From contig CAVUMR010000002.1 in the NCBI GenBank assembly GCA_963742715.1, forward strand, positions 2,294,001 to 2,358,000: DNA of 64,000 nucleotides, read 5' to 3'. Made by a program: the position numbers and the translations under genes. This stretch comes from CAVUMR01 sp963742715. Lineage in GTDB: Bacteria; Actinomycetota; Actinomycetes; Mycobacteriales; Micromonosporaceae. Within the stretch, counting starts at the first letter, position 1, and every line of letters starts with the position of its first letter. The notes under the pieces are model-generated. The model made no database searches and had not been told where the DNA came from. It saw only the letters and a program-made list of their open reading frames with translations. This document shows, one piece after another, positions 42,207 to 52,068 of the stretch.

Positions 42207-43294
42207 TCAGCGGGCCACGCCGCGGCGGGCGAACAGGTCCCGCACCTCACGCAGCGCGTTGTCGACCTCGGCTTCGAACAATCCACCCTGTACCAGGCTG
42301 AACTGTCCCGGATCGAGCTCGCCGTCGGTCACCGGCACGGCGGAGCGACCGGCCATGGTGGCCGCGATCGCGTCGAAGAGCCGGTTGACCTGGGTCGGGT
42401 CGTACCCGCTGCCGAACCGGCGCTGCTGGAAGGTACGCCGCAACTGCTCGAGCCGGTGGATGTCGTCCGGCATGAACGGCGAGTCCGCGGCCGGTATCTC
42501 GGAGGTCATGTCGGGCTTGCCGTGCCGACCCGGCTCGAACCCCGACGCGATCGGGGGCAGCTGCTGGGTGAAGTTGTCCTCCTGCATCGGCCGGCGCGGC
42601 GGCGGTCCGGGCGGCGCGCCCATCGGGGGACCGCTGACCGGTGGGCCACTCACTGGTGGACCGCTCACGGGAGGGCCGCTGACCGGAGGTACCGGCATGC
42701 CCGGCGGCATCGGACGGGCCACCCGGGGCGGTCCGACCGGGCCGGATTGCCGGTCGTCGCCGCGCGGCGCCATCGGGCGCTCCTCACGCAGCGGCATCGC
42801 GCGCTCTTCGCGCAATGGCATACCGCGGTCCTCGCGCAGCGGCATCGCGCGCTCCTCGCGCAGCGGCATGGCGCGTTCTTCCCGGGGCGGCGGCAGGTGA
42901 CGCTCGTCGCGTGGCGGCATCGGCCGGTCCTCGCGCAGCGGCATGCCGCGCTCGTCCCGCGGTGGCGGCATCGGCCGGTCGTCCCGCATCGGCATCGGCC
43001 GCGGTTCGCGGCTGGGCAGCGCCGGCGGCTCGGGCGCCCGCCCGAGCATCCCGCTCTCCTCCAGCTCGGCGAGCTGCCGCTCGACCCGGTCGAGGTGCAG
43101 GTCGACCTGCCACTCGTCGTACCCGCCGAACCGGACGCGGAACACGACGTCGTGGACCTCTTGCGCGCTCACCGGCGAACCGAGCGGGTGCCGGCCAGAG
43201 TGGCCTCGACCCGGTCAAGGAAGGAGTCGACCTCATCGACCTTGTAGCCGCGACGCAGCGCCCGTCGCCGGAAACGCTGACCGTGACTGGTCAC
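42207..43294 (-). CDS. DivIVA-domain protein with long repeat-rich middle (frame break near 43175)
   Basis: The GTG at 43294 follows GGAGGTGGGGGA. The first part reads FRRRALRRGYKVDEVDSFLD, a DivIVA-type coiled start; after an apparent lost base near 43175, the second reads SAQEVHDVVFRVRFGGYDEW and LHLDRVERQL. The next 200 residues are Pro/Arg/Met/Glu-rich repeats (MPLREERA units, then PPVSG units), followed by a folded C-terminus with HRLEQLRRTFQQRRFG. As sequenced the first frame ends in a TGA overlapping a GTG, so two coupled genes are possible; one protein fits better. The product probably acts at cell poles or membranes. Confidence 0.78.
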
Positions 43295-44422
43295 TCCCCC
43301 ACCTCCGCAGCAGCGAGCTGTCCACACGCGCCGTCGATCTCCCGTCCTCGGGTGTCTCGGACCGTAGTCGGCACGCCGGCCGCAGCGCAGCCGCCGGACG
43401 AACTCACGCTCGACCGGCTTCGGGCTCGCGTCCCAGCGACTGCCCGGGGTCGGGTTGAGCGGGATGAGGTTCACGTGCGCCAGCCGCCCGGACGAGCAGA
43501 CGACCGAGCAGGTCGGCCCGCCACGGCTGATCGTTCACGTCCCTGATCATGGCGTACTCGATCGACACCCGCCGCCCCGTCCGGGCCGCGTACTCCCACG
43601 CGGCGTCGAGAACCTCGGCTACCTTCCAGCGCTGGTTGACCGGAACCAGCTCATTCGCGTAGCTCATCATCTGGTGCGTGCAGCGAGACAGCCAGCGTGA
43701 CCTGCAGTTTCTCCTCCATCATGCGGCGCATCGCGGGCACCAGGCCCACTGTCGAGACCGTGACATGTCGTTGCGACAGGCCGAGCGCCCTCCGGCGCCG
43801 GGTCGGTGATCCTGCGTACCGCGTCGATCACCCGTTGGTAGTTGGCCAGCGGCTCACCCATGCCCATGAACACCACATGGGACAGTCGCCGCGGTGCCTG
43901 TCGGAAACCCGACATGCGACCGGAGGCTGCCGTACGGGCCGCGGCCACGACCTGGTCGACGATCTCCGCGGTCGACAGGTTGCGGGTCAGCCCGGCCTGG
44001 CCGGTGGCGCAGAACGGGCACGCCATGCCGCAGCCCGCCTGCGACGACACGCAGGCGGTGACCCGGTCGGGGTACGCCATCAGCACGCTCTCCACCAGCG
44101 CGCCGTCGTGCAGCCGCCACAGGGTCTTGTGGGTGGCGCCGTCGTCGCAGCTGACCTCGCGTACCGGAGTAAGCAGTTGCGGAAGCAGTTCGCTGCCGAG
44201 CCGGGCGCGCGTCGCGGCGGGCAGGTCGGTCATGTCCGACGGGTCGGCGACCAGCCGACCGAAGTAATGGCCGGACAACTGGACGGCCCGGTACGCGGGC
44301 TCGCCGAGCGCGACAGCGGCAGCCCGACGGGCCGGCATGTCGAGGTCGGCGAGATGCCGCGGAGGCAACGACCGGCGGTCGGTCCTGGCACGCGGCTCAG
44401 CTATCAGCGGTACAGAGGTCAT
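43291..44422 (-). CDS. rlmN: Dual-specificity rRNA/tRNA methyltransferase RlmN (frame broken at about four points)
   Basis: RlmN is a radical-SAM enzyme that methylates C2 of adenosine 2503 in 23S rRNA and A37 in tRNA. From the ATG at 44422 the N-terminal half is intact, including the cluster motif CGMACPFC and GMGEPLANYQ. The frame then shifts near 43790, 43660, 43490 and 43425; the pieces read VSTVGLVPAMRRMM, LVPVNQRWKVAEV, NLIPLNPTPGSRW and REIDGACGQLAAAEVGE. The last supplies the catalytic second Cys. The combined length is 377 residues, the family norm, and the stop overlaps the DivIVA start (GTGA). Confidence 0.9.
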
Positions 44423-44490
44423 GACGTCTGCAAGTCTCCCACGCCTCCAGGGCTCCTCCGGCCCCCGGCGTACCGTTCGGGCGAGTGGCT

Positions 44491-46554
44491 TCACGCTGTA
44501 ATGGGAGCTAACACAGAAAGCAACACAAACGCAACCGGCGCGGCCACGAGCATTGAGTCCAGTCGATCCATCACACCCCCGTGACCAGGCAAAATATGGC
44601 CCATATCCTTAATGCTCAAATCTCGCTTGAGTAGCGACTCACATAGATCGCCAAGAGTGGCGGCTCCCGCCAACGCGATTCCGAATATCGCTCCGCGCCA
44701 CGGCGCGACGTCCAGTACGAAGTACAGCATCAGCGCGCCACCGATGGCGCACGCCAACACCGATCCCGCGAATCCCTCCCAGGACTTCTTCGGACTCACT
44801 GTCGGCGCCATCGGGTGCTTTCCGAAAAACACGCCGGCCACGTACCCGCCGGTATCGCTGCACACCACGGTGGCGACGGTCAACAACACGCGCAGGTGGC
44901 CGTCGTCCGGTACCAGCAGCAGCGCGCCGAAGGCGCCCAGGAACGGCACGTACGCCGCGATAAGCGCAGCCGCGGTCACGTCCCGCTGGTACCCGACCGG
45001 ACCGTCCGGCAGTCGCCAGATGAGCGTCGCGACGACCGTGAACACCAGCGCCAGCCCGAGCGACTCGAGCCCACCGAACCAGGCCGCCGACACCATCGCG
45101 GCGCCACCCACCAGCAGCGGTACCAGTGGTGGACGCGCCTCCACGGGCTCGACCGCGCGCACCATCTCCCAGATGCCGACCAGTACCCCGAGGGCCAGCA
45201 CGACGAGGAACGCGGGCCGCCAGATGAACAGGGAGGCGATGACGACGGTACCGAGGCCCACTCCCACGCCGATGGCCGCGGGCAGGTTGCGACCGGCCTT
45301 CGGCCCCGGCGCGGGCGCCGGTTCGGTCGGAACCGTGGTACCGGTGGCGGGCAACACACCGGGGGCGGTCGGCGTCGGCCCGGTCACAGGCGGGAGCCCG
45401 GCAGCAGGTCCGCCGGCGGGCGCGACCGGTACGGCCGCGGTATCCGTCAGGGCGCGATCCGGTTGGACCGGCGGCTGGCTCAGCTCGCCCGTCGGCTCGT
45501 CGAGCCGGGCGGCCGGAGCACCCCGTCGGCTGCGGCGGCCGGGCGGTCGCCGCGGCGCCACCGGCGCGCCGGTCGGCGGCTCGGCCGCGGCGTCCGTCCC
45601 GGTCGGGACGGTCCAGCCGTACCCGGGTGGAGCGACGGCCGCTCCGGCCGGTGACTCCAGCCGGTAGACGTCCGCCCAGGGATCCGGCGGTGGCCGGCCG
45701 TCGTCCGGCTCCGGGTCGCGATCCCAGGAGTACTGCCGGGAACGCGACGGTTTCGCGGCCGGCTCAGGGTCGGCCGGCTCGGGTTGAACCGGGCGTTCCC
45801 CGACCCGCGGCGCGTACAGGTTCCCCGTCGGTTCCTCGGCGGGAGAGTCGTAGCCGCCCGACGATCCCGCGTAGCCACCGGACGGCGGGTACAGGTTCCC
45901 CGTCGGCTCCTCGACCCGCGGCGCGTACAGGTTCCCGGTCGGCTCCTCGGCCGGAGGGTCGTAGCCGCCGCCCACCGATCCCGCGTAGTCGCCCTGCAGT
46001 GGGTCGTGCCGGGCACCGATGTTGAACCAGCTGCCGCGCGGGAAGTCGGCGGTTTCCGGCTCGTCAGGGTCGTAGGGAGACCCCTGGGCGCTGGACTGGC
46101 CGCCGTACCCGCTGGGCTGCCCGTAGCTCGTGGGCTGATGGCTCGACTGCTGCTGGTAGCCCGTCTGCTGCTGGTAGCCCGTCTGCTGCTCGTAGCTCGC
46201 CGGCTGGCCATAGCCCGTGGGCTGGTCGTAGCTGGCCGGCTGTTCATAGCCTGCCGGCTGGCCATAGCCCGTGCGCTGCTCGTAGCTGGCGGACTGCTCG
46301 TAGCTTGCTGACTGCTCATAGCCCGTCGACGATCCGTAGCCGTCATACGGCTGGTAGCCGCCATATCCCGGAGCAGGCGGTGGCGGCGTGGGGCTCGGCG
46401 GGGTAGGCGGTCGAGGTGCCGATCCACCGTACGGATCGTGGTACCGCTCGTCACCGTACGGATCGGGCCCGGCGTCATCGCGCCGCGCCCACTGCCACGC
46501 GCCTGGCCCCTCGTACGGGATCTCCCCGGAGCTCGGTGGATCGGCAGTCGTCAT
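44491..46554 (-). CDS. cdsA: Phosphatidate cytidylyltransferase with long Tyr/Gln-rich N-terminus
   Basis: CdsA makes CDP-diacylglycerol from phosphatidate and CTP. The C-terminal half (about 410-687) has eight or so membrane segments and the CDP-synthase signature KRDLSIKDMGHILPGHGGVM ending DRLDS. The N-terminal 410 residues are disordered: repeats of GYEQ, SYEQ, GYGQP and YQQQ (about 65-150), then PAEEPTGNLYAPR repeats (about 205-260). Most actinobacterial CdsA proteins have shorter extensions, so this composition is unusual. The frame is intact although flanking genes are broken. The start ATG overlaps the frr stop (TGATG). Confidence 0.95.
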   Translation of the reverse strand: MTTADPPSSGEIPYEGPGAWQWARRDDAGPDPYGDERYHDPYGGSAPRPPTPPSPTPPPPAPGYGGYQPYDGYGSSTGYEQSASYEQSASYEQRTGYGQPAGYEQPASYDQPTGYGQPASYEQQTGYQQQTGYQQQSSHQPTSYGQPSGYGGQSSAQGSPYDPDEPETADFPRGSWFNIGARHDPLQGDYAGSVGGGYDPPAEEPTGNLYAPRVEEPTGNLYPPSGGYAGSSGGYDSPAEEPTGNLYAPRVGERPVQPEPADPEPAAKPSRSRQYSWDRDPEPDDGRPPPDPWADVYRLESPAGAAVAPPGYGWTVPTGTDAAAEPPTGAPVAPRRPPGRRSRRGAPAARLDEPTGELSQPPVQPDRALTDTAAVPVAPAGGPAAGLPPVTGPTPTAPGVLPATGTTVPTEPAPAPGPKAGRNLPAAIGVGVGLGTVVIASLFIWRPAFLVVLALGVLVGIWEMVRAVEPVEARPPLVPLLVGGAAMVSAAWFGGLESLGLALVFTVVATLIWRLPDGPVGYQRDVTAAALIAAYVPFLGAFGALLLVPDDGHLRVLLTVATVVCSDTGGYVAGVFFGKHPMAPTVSPKKSWEGFAGSVLACAIGGALMLYFVLDVAPWRGAIFGIALAGAATLGDLCESLLKRDLSIKDMGHILPGHGGVMDRLDSMLVAAPVAFVLLSVLAPITA

Positions 46555-47112
46555 CAGACCTCGAGCAGCTCGGCTTCCTTGTGCTTGACGAGTTCGTCAA
46601 CGTGCGCCACGTACTTGTGGGTCAGGTCGTCCAGCTCCTTCTCGGCGCGGCGGCCCTCGTCCTCGCCGGACTCGCCGTCCTTGACGATCCGGTCGAGCTC
46701 TTCCTTGGCCTTGCGGCGCACGTTGCGGATCGCGACCTTGGCTTCCTCGCCCTTGTGCCGGGCGACCTTGACCATCTCGCGCCGCCGCTCCTCGGTCATC
46801 TGCGGCAGCACGATCCGGAGCTGGGTGCCCTCGTTGTTCGGGTTGACGCCCAGGTCGGAGTCGCGGATCGCCTTCTCCATGGCCTCGAGCTGGGAGGCGT
46901 CGTACGGCTTGATGATCGCCATCCGCGGCTCGGGAACGGACGACCGAGGCCATCTGCGTCAGCGGCGTGGGCGAGCCGTAGTAGTCGATGACGATCTTCG
47001 AGAACATGGCGGCGGTCGCTCGACCGGTCCGGATCGTCGCGAACTCCTCCTTGGCGTGCTCGATCGCCCGTTCCATCTTCTCCTCGGCTTCGAGGAGTGT
47101 CTCGTCGATCAC
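46554..47112 (-). CDS. frr: Ribosome recycling factor (one frameshift)
   Basis: RRF splits post-termination ribosomes with EF-G. The product would be about 185 residues: MIDETLLEAEEKMERAIEH opens helix 1 and FATIRTGRATAAMFSKI follows. After one extra G near 46933 the frame continues MAIIKPYDASQLEAMEKAIR through LGVNPNNEGTQLRIVLPQMT to the C-terminus. The start is a GTG at 47112 (AAGGAGG lies upstream at long spacing). The gene is essential, so the break must be a sequence error. Confidence 0.93.
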
Positions 47113-47211
47113 CTGGGTCGTCGCCTCCTTCAGGCTGCCGATCGCGGTGCTGCGTGGTGCGGGTCGTCACGGCTCCGACGGTAAGTATCCGGCCTGGCGC
47201 AAACCCGCCGG

Positions 47212-47959
47212 CTACTCCCCGCCCACCGCCGGATCCGCGGCGGTGATGAGCGTGCCGATCTTCTCGCCGCTGACCGCCCGGATCGATGGTGTCGTCGCCC
47301 TCCGCGCCGAACACCAGCATCGGCAGCCGTTCTCCATGCAGAGGCTGAACGCCGCCGCGTCGGCCACCCGCAGGCCCCGGCGCAGCGCCTCCCCGAAGGT
47401 GATCCGGTCCAGCTTGCGTGGCGGCCGGGTCGGTGCGCGGGATCCGCCGTGTAGACGCCGTCGACGCCGTTCTTGCTCATCAGCACCACGTCGGCGCGGA
47501 TCTCCAGCGCGCGCTGGGCGGCGACCGTGTCGGTGGAGAAGTACGGCATCCCGGCGCCGGCGCCGAAGATCACGACCCGGCCCTTCTCCAGGTGCCGGAT
47601 CGCGCGCAGCGGGGAATGTACGGCTCGGCGACCTGGGCCATCGTGATCGCGGTCTGCACCCGGGTCTCGATGCCCTCCTTCTCCAGGAAGTCCTGCAGCG
47701 CGAGGCAGTTCATCACGGTGCCGAGCATGCCCATGTAGTCGGCGCGGGCCCGGTCCATGCCGCGCTTCTGCAGCTCGGCGCCGCGGAAGAAGTTGCCGCC
47801 GCCGACCACGACGGCGACCTGCACGCCCCGGCGCGACGACCGTGGCGATCTGGCGGGCGAGGCCTGCGACCACATCCGGGTCGACGCCGATCCGCGCCGC
47901 CGCCGAAGACCTCGCCGGAGAGCTTGAGCACCACCCGCGGACGGCGCCTCCGCGGCCAT
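47212..47959 (-). CDS. pyrH: UMP kinase (several frameshifts)
   Basis: PyrH phosphorylates UMP to UDP. From ATG 47959 (GGAGG upstream) pieces in three frames read RPRVVLKLSGEVFGG, RIGVDPDVVAGLARQIATV, RGVQVAVVVGGGNFFRG, TDTVAAQRALEIRADVVLMS, GEALRRGL, and the ending GTLITAADPAVGGE at 47212. Together they cover the bacterial UMP-kinase family (about 245 residues). I count about eight indels (near 47944, 47900, 47830, 47620, 47440, 47420, 47335 and 47285). The gene is essential and single-copy in this family of genomes. Confidence 0.92.
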
Positions 47960-48293
47960 TGCGAGCACCTCCGGACGCGCGACTCGTCACCGTGTCCGCC
48001 ATCCATCCGCCGTCCGCCGTTACGTACCAGCACGCGACCTGCGCCGGTGTACGTCGCGATCCCGGCTGCCCGCTCCGTCATCCGACACCGGCCGCTGGCG
48101 CCGGCTGGATACCGCCGACGAGCTACCGCCGCTGAGGCCGGCCGCATCGTGGAACGCCACTGGCAGTGCCGATCGAGTGTCGCTGTACCGGTAGCACCGG
48201 TCGTGCGGTCCGCGCTGAGTCGCCCGTCCGGTCAGCCGCGGCGCCCGGTCCGGCTCAGCCGCGCTCGAACCTGGCGTGGCCGATCGAACCGGC
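47960..48293. other. Intergenic region between tsf and pyrH, nothing recognised
   Basis: This 334-bp gap carries pyrH's upstream sequence. I see no ribosome-site-supported ORF, no clear promoter, and no strong hairpin. Local indel errors lower confidence in any fine reading. Confidence 0.4.
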
Positions 48294-49130
48294 TCAGGCC
48301 TGGCCGACCTCGAACCGGACGAACCGGGTCACGTCGATGCCGGCCTCGGCGAGCACCTGCTTGACCGTCTTCTTCTTGTCCGGCGACCGACGCCTGCTCG
48401 AGCAGGACGAAGTCCTTGAAGAACGCGTTGACCCGACCCTCGACGATCTTCGGCAGGGCCTGCCTCGGGCTTGCCCTCCTCGCGGGCGGTCTGCTCGGCG
48501 ATCCGCCGCTCGGACTCGACCACCTCGGCCGGCACCTCGTCGCGGGTCAGGTACTTCGGGCGCATCGCGGCGATCTGCATGCCGACGCCGCGGGCGTCCG
48601 CGTCAGCCGCCTCGTCGGTCTTGCCGGTGTACTCGACCAGCACGCCGACCTGCGGCGGCAGGTCCTGGCTCTTGCGGTGCATGTAGACCGCGACCGGTGC
48701 CGTCGAGCACGGCGAACCGGTTGAGCACCAGCTTCTCGCCGATCTTGGCGGACGCCTCCTCGACCAGGTGGCGGCGACGGTACGCGTGCCGTCGAGCGTC
48801 GAGGCGAGCAGCGCGTCCGACGTCGGCCGGCCGGGTCGCGTCGCCGTGCTCGACGAGCTGCTGCGCCAAGCGCGATGAAGCGGCGTTCTTGGCCACGAAG
48901 TCGGTCTCGCAGTTGAGCTCGAGCAGCGCGTTGCCGGAGTGGGCGACCAGGCCGTTGGCGGCGGTACGGCCGGCCCGCTTGCCGACGTCCTTGGCGCCCT
49001 TGACCCGCAGGATCTCGACGGCCTTGTCGAAGTCGCCGTCGGCCTCGATGAGCGCCTTCTTGCAGTCCATCATGCCGGCGCCGGTGAGGTCGCGGAGCTT
49101 CTTGACGTCCGCGGCGGTGAAGTTAGCCAT
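48294..49130 (-). CDS. tsf: Elongation factor Ts (several frameshifts)
   Basis: EF-Ts exchanges GDP for GTP on EF-Tu. From ATG 49130 the N-terminus is intact: FTAADVKKLRDLTGAGMMDC and ALLELNCETDFVAKN. The frame then breaks near 48870, 48815, 48775, 48700 and further on. Later pieces read EEASAKIGEKLVLNRF, VGVLVEYTGKTDEAADADA, and the end EVGQA at 48294. The total is about 278 residues, the expected length. The stop at 48294 and the start are both secure. Confidence 0.93.
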
Positions 49131-49243
49131 GACTCTCTCTCGTCCACTTCGGTGCTGGTATCGGTGCTGGTCTCGGGCCGCTCTCGCCGGTACCTGAAAT
49201 CCCGGTCGCTCGGAGCGGACCCGGCACCGGGCGGGACAGCCTG

Positions 49244-49277
49244 ATCCCCACGCCCGGCCTGAGCCGGGCGCGGGGAT
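49244..49277 (-). terminator. Hairpin between rpsB and tsf
   Basis: Arms of about 15 bases flank a CTGA-centred loop (one internal A-C mismatch), starting 5 bases after the rpsB stop. In many bacteria rpsB and tsf are separated by an attenuating terminator. There is no U-run. Confidence 0.6.
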
Positions 49278-49282
49278 TCAGA

Positions 49283-50133
49283 TCAGGACTGTGCGGCCGG
49301 TTCGCCGGTGCCCGGGGCGGCGGCTGCGGCAACCTGCTCCTGCCGTGCCCTCGAGCAGCTCGCGCTCCCACTCGGCCAGCGGCTCGTCCGCGCCGACCAC
49401 GCCCGGCTCCGGCTTCTCGTCGCTGCCACGCAGCGCTTGCCGGAGCGCGCGATCAGACCGTCGGCGACCGCGTCCGCGACCACCCGGGTCAGCAGCGCGG
49501 CCGAACGGATCGCGTCGTCGTTGCCCGGGATCGGGAAGTCGACCTCGTCCGGGTCGCAGTTGGTGTCCAGCACGGCGATCACCGGGATGCCCAGCTTGCG
49601 GGCCTCGTCGACGGCGATGTGCTCCTTCTTCGTGTCGACGATCCACACCGCGGCCGGGATGCTTCTGCATGTCGCGCAGGCCGCCGAGGGTGCGCGTCAG
49701 CTTGCTCCTTCTGCCGCGTGAGAGCTGCAGGGTCTCCTTCTTGGTGTAGGCCCTGCGCGGTGCCGGTCTGCTCGAGCGCCTCCAGCTCCTTCATCCGCTG
49801 CAGCCGCTTGTACACCGGTCTGGAAGTTGGTCAGCATGCCGCCCAGCCAGCGGTGGTTGACGTACGGCATGCCGACCCGGCTGCGCCTGCTCGGCGATGG
49901 CCTCCTGGGCCTGCTTCTTGGTGCCGACGAACAGGATGCGCCACCCTCGGCGACCGTGCGCTGATGAACTCGTACGCCTTCTCGATGTAGTCGAGCGTCT
50001 GGCGCAGGTCGATGATGTAGATGCCGTTGCGCTCGGTGAAGATGAAGCGCTTCATCTTCGGGTTCCAGCGCCGGGTCTGGTGCCCGAAGTGGACACCGCT
50101 CTCCAGCAGCTGACGCATGGTGACGACGGCCAT
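49283..50133 (-). CDS. rpsB: 30S ribosomal protein S2 (several frameshifts)
   Basis: The ATG at 50133 follows GGAAGG. The N-terminus AVVTMRQLLESGVHFGHQTR is intact, then RWNPKMKRFIFTERNGIYII and IDLRQTLDYIEKAYEFIS. Single-base indels near 49975, 49950, 49885, 49815, 49750 and later break the frame. Pieces YVNHRWLGGMLTNFQTV, KKEHIAVDEARKLGIPVIAV and PIPGNDDAIRSAALLTRVVA cover the rest of S2, with an Ala/Glu-rich C-tail ending EPAAQS at 49283. S2 is essential; this must be a sequence error. Confidence 0.94.
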
Positions 50134-50149
50134 GGTCTCAATTCCTTCC

Positions 50150-50169
50150 ATGCGGGGCCGTGCCCGCAT
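50150..50169 (-). promoter_or_regulatory. Small hairpin in the rpsB leader
   Basis: ATGCGGG and CCCGCAT form a 7-bp stem with a 6-base loop, 16 bases upstream of the rpsB start. It could take part in S2 autoregulation or mask the ribosome site; nothing confirms this. The rest of 50170-50387 is the rpsB promoter region with no clear gene. Confidence 0.3.
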
Positions 50170-50387
50170 TTCCCTGGTTTGTCGCCGCAGCCGGTCGGTC
50201 GCGGCCCTGGCGCCCGATCGCCGGCCGGACGGTGCCCGCACCGAGTGCGGGACCAGGGAGGCCGCCGCCCTGCCGCCTCGCCGGAGCGAACGGTAGGGAG
50301 GGCGCGCGAGGTCGACCACCTGTGGTGGTCGCCAAGGCCCCAGTGTACGGCCTGGTCTGCGCCGGCCGGCCGCGGCCCGGGCTGGGC

Positions 50388-51446
50388 TCAGCCCGCCGCC
50401 AGGCCGGCCGCGAGCAGCAGCACCAGACCCACCACCAGGAGAGTGAGCGGCGGGCGCAGCAGCGCGCCGAATCCTTCCCGTTCCCGGTGCGGGAGCCGGC
50501 CACCCAGCACGGCGTACAGGCCCGCCCCGAGCAGCGGCAGTCCGATGATCAGCAGGATGCTGGTGGCAACACCAGACGGGTTGACCGCCGTGCTGAACAG
50601 CGACCGGATCAGCAACACCACGGCCGGGAGCGCGAGCACCGCCGCCCCGGCGGCGGCGAGGGCGGCCAGGCCGGGCTTTCCAGCGCGGTACACGGCGTTG
50701 TCTCCCTGCTGTCCGCTGACCTGTCCGGGCGGTGGCAGTTGCCGGTTGAGCTGCTCGGTCAGGTGCTGACCGTCGGCCGGCATCGGGCCACCACCCGGCG
50801 GTACCGCCTGCGAGTACTCGGGAATGTGCATCACCGGCGGCCCGGACGGGGTGACCGGACCACCCGGCGGCCACGACATGCCTGGTCCGGCACCGGGCGG
50901 ACCGGTCGGCGGACCGGTCGGCGGACCGGTCTGCGGACCGGTCTGCGGGCCGGTCTGCGGGCCGCTCGGTGAACCGGGAGGACCGCTGTGTGGCCAACCG
51001 GTGGGTGGCGGCTCTGACGCACCGCGGAGATCGTCCGGCATGACCCCGAGGCTAGCGGTGGACGGATCGACTCCCTCGGCGTCCGCCAGGTGCGGCGGGA
51101 AAGTAGGACCGCCGTTGGTGGGCGCTGGCGGATCGTCCCGGCCCGAGGCGGCACCGAGGCCGCCAAGTTCCAGCCGTACCACCCGGTGGCGCTGGACGTC
51201 GTCCGGATACTGCGACTCGTCGGCCCGCTGGTCCGGCTGATCGGCGCCCTCGGGATACCGAGCGCCATGTTCGACGTCGTTGGCAATCCAGGTGCGCCAG
51301 TCGCCACCCGCGTCGTACTGCCCGTCAGGTTCCGGGTAGGGCACATCCGGCTGCTGCTGCTGGTACCCAGCGTCACGGTAGGCCGGGTCGGAGTTCAGGT
51401 ACTGGAACCCGGTGGAATCAGGATGGTCCTGGCGGTGGCTCCCCAC
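50388..51446 (-). CDS. Pro/Gly-rich membrane protein, about 350 residues
   Basis: The C-terminal 90 residues have three hydrophobic segments (AALAAAGAAVLALPAVVLLI; ILLIIGLPLLGAGLYAVL; LTLLVVGLVLLLAAGLA) joined by short loops. Before them is a disordered region with PQTGPPTGP repeats and an earlier Tyr/Gln/Asp-rich stretch (YRDAGYQQQQ) and WRTWIANDVEHG. I placed the start at GTG 51446 from coding look; an ATG at 51041 gives 217 residues and is a fallback. No family is recognised; many Micromonosporaceae carry similar low-complexity membrane proteins here. Confidence 0.7.
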   Translation of the reverse strand: MGSHRQDHPDSTGFQYLNSDPAYRDAGYQQQQPDVPYPEPDGQYDAGGDWRTWIANDVEHGARYPEGADQPDQRADESQYPDDVQRHRVVRLELGGLGAASGRDDPPAPTNGGPTFPPHLADAEGVDPSTASLGVMPDDLRGASEPPPTGWPHSGPPGSPSGPQTGPQTGPQTGPPTGPPTGPPGAGPGMSWPPGGPVTPSGPPVMHIPEYSQAVPPGGGPMPADGQHLTEQLNRQLPPPGQVSGQQGDNAVYRAGKPGLAALAAAGAAVLALPAVVLLIRSLFSTAVNPSGVATSILLIIGLPLLGAGLYAVLGGRLPHREREGFGALLRPPLTLLVVGLVLLLAAGLAAG

Positions 51447-51640
51447 GCTCCGGCACGCTAGGGGATCCTCCGGCCGCAACGCCAGCACATGAGCCGTTCT
51501 GATCGAGAATTGTCGATATATGACGCTCCGTGTCGACGTGGACTCGTTTCGCGTCCAGATCGATCCACATCGCAGCGACACAAATCCGCTGTGTAACAGG
51601 GTTTGTAGGGGTGCGGGTGTCGCTGAGGCGGCGGCACATT

Positions 51641-51767
51641 GTCTGGCGGCGGCGCTGTCGCGTGGCGGCGCTGCTCGATGGCGGCGCTGCTCGATGGCGG
51701 CGCTGTCGCGTGGCGGCGCTGTTCGATGGCGGCGCTGCCGGACGCCGGCGCTGTCGCATGGTGGCTT
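51641..51767. repeat. Eight 16-bp tandem repeats
   Basis: Units such as GCTCGATGGCGGCGCT or GTCGCGTGGCGGCGCT follow each other from 51641, changing only at a few bases. They lie in a 672-bp gap (51447-52118) upstream of the M23 peptidase gene. A further degenerate copy follows. Confidence 0.9.
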
Positions 51768-51831
51768 GTCGCGTGGCGGTGTATGGGTGGCAGCGCTGTC
51801 GGCGCCGGCCGGCGGGTCGGTCGTTCCGCCG

Positions 51832-51859
51832 TTGTCCACAGTGGCCCCACTTATCCACA
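51832..51859 (+). promoter_or_regulatory. Two DnaA-box-like sites in direct orientation, 19 bp apart
   Basis: TTGTCCACA at 51832-51840 and TTATCCACA at 51851-51859 match the actinobacterial and E. coli DnaA-box consensus exactly. They lie in the gap before the M23 gene. The same pair on the opposite strand is at 58452-58479. Confidence 0.6.
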
Positions 51860-51996
51860 GGTCAGGTCGACGCGGCTTCCCCGCACGCAGGCACCGCGGC
51901 ACGGTCTGCCCGTGTCTCTCTTCCGCCGCCGCCCTCGCGGCCGTCACGCGTCCGGACCCACGTCGACACGTCTCGGGCGGCAGCGTCCGTGGCCGG

Positions 51997-52068
51997 GCGC
52001 GAATCCGGGTCACGGCACGAGTCCGGGTCACGGCGCGAATGCGGGTCGCGGCGCGTATCGGTGGTGCG
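51997..52068. repeat. Four 18-bp imperfect tandem repeats
   Basis: GCGCGAATCCGGGTCACG and three variants follow each other. In the M23 frame they would encode a Gly/His/Asn/Pro repeat before the signal peptide. They are close to a different 16-bp array and to the DnaA-box pair, so this gap is unusually repeat-rich. Confidence 0.75.

Noticed and set aside
46554..50133. Programmed frameshifting in frr, pyrH, tsf and rpsB
   Set aside because: Many shifts per gene, in varying directions and without slippery sites, in genes never known to be frameshifted, point to sequence error.
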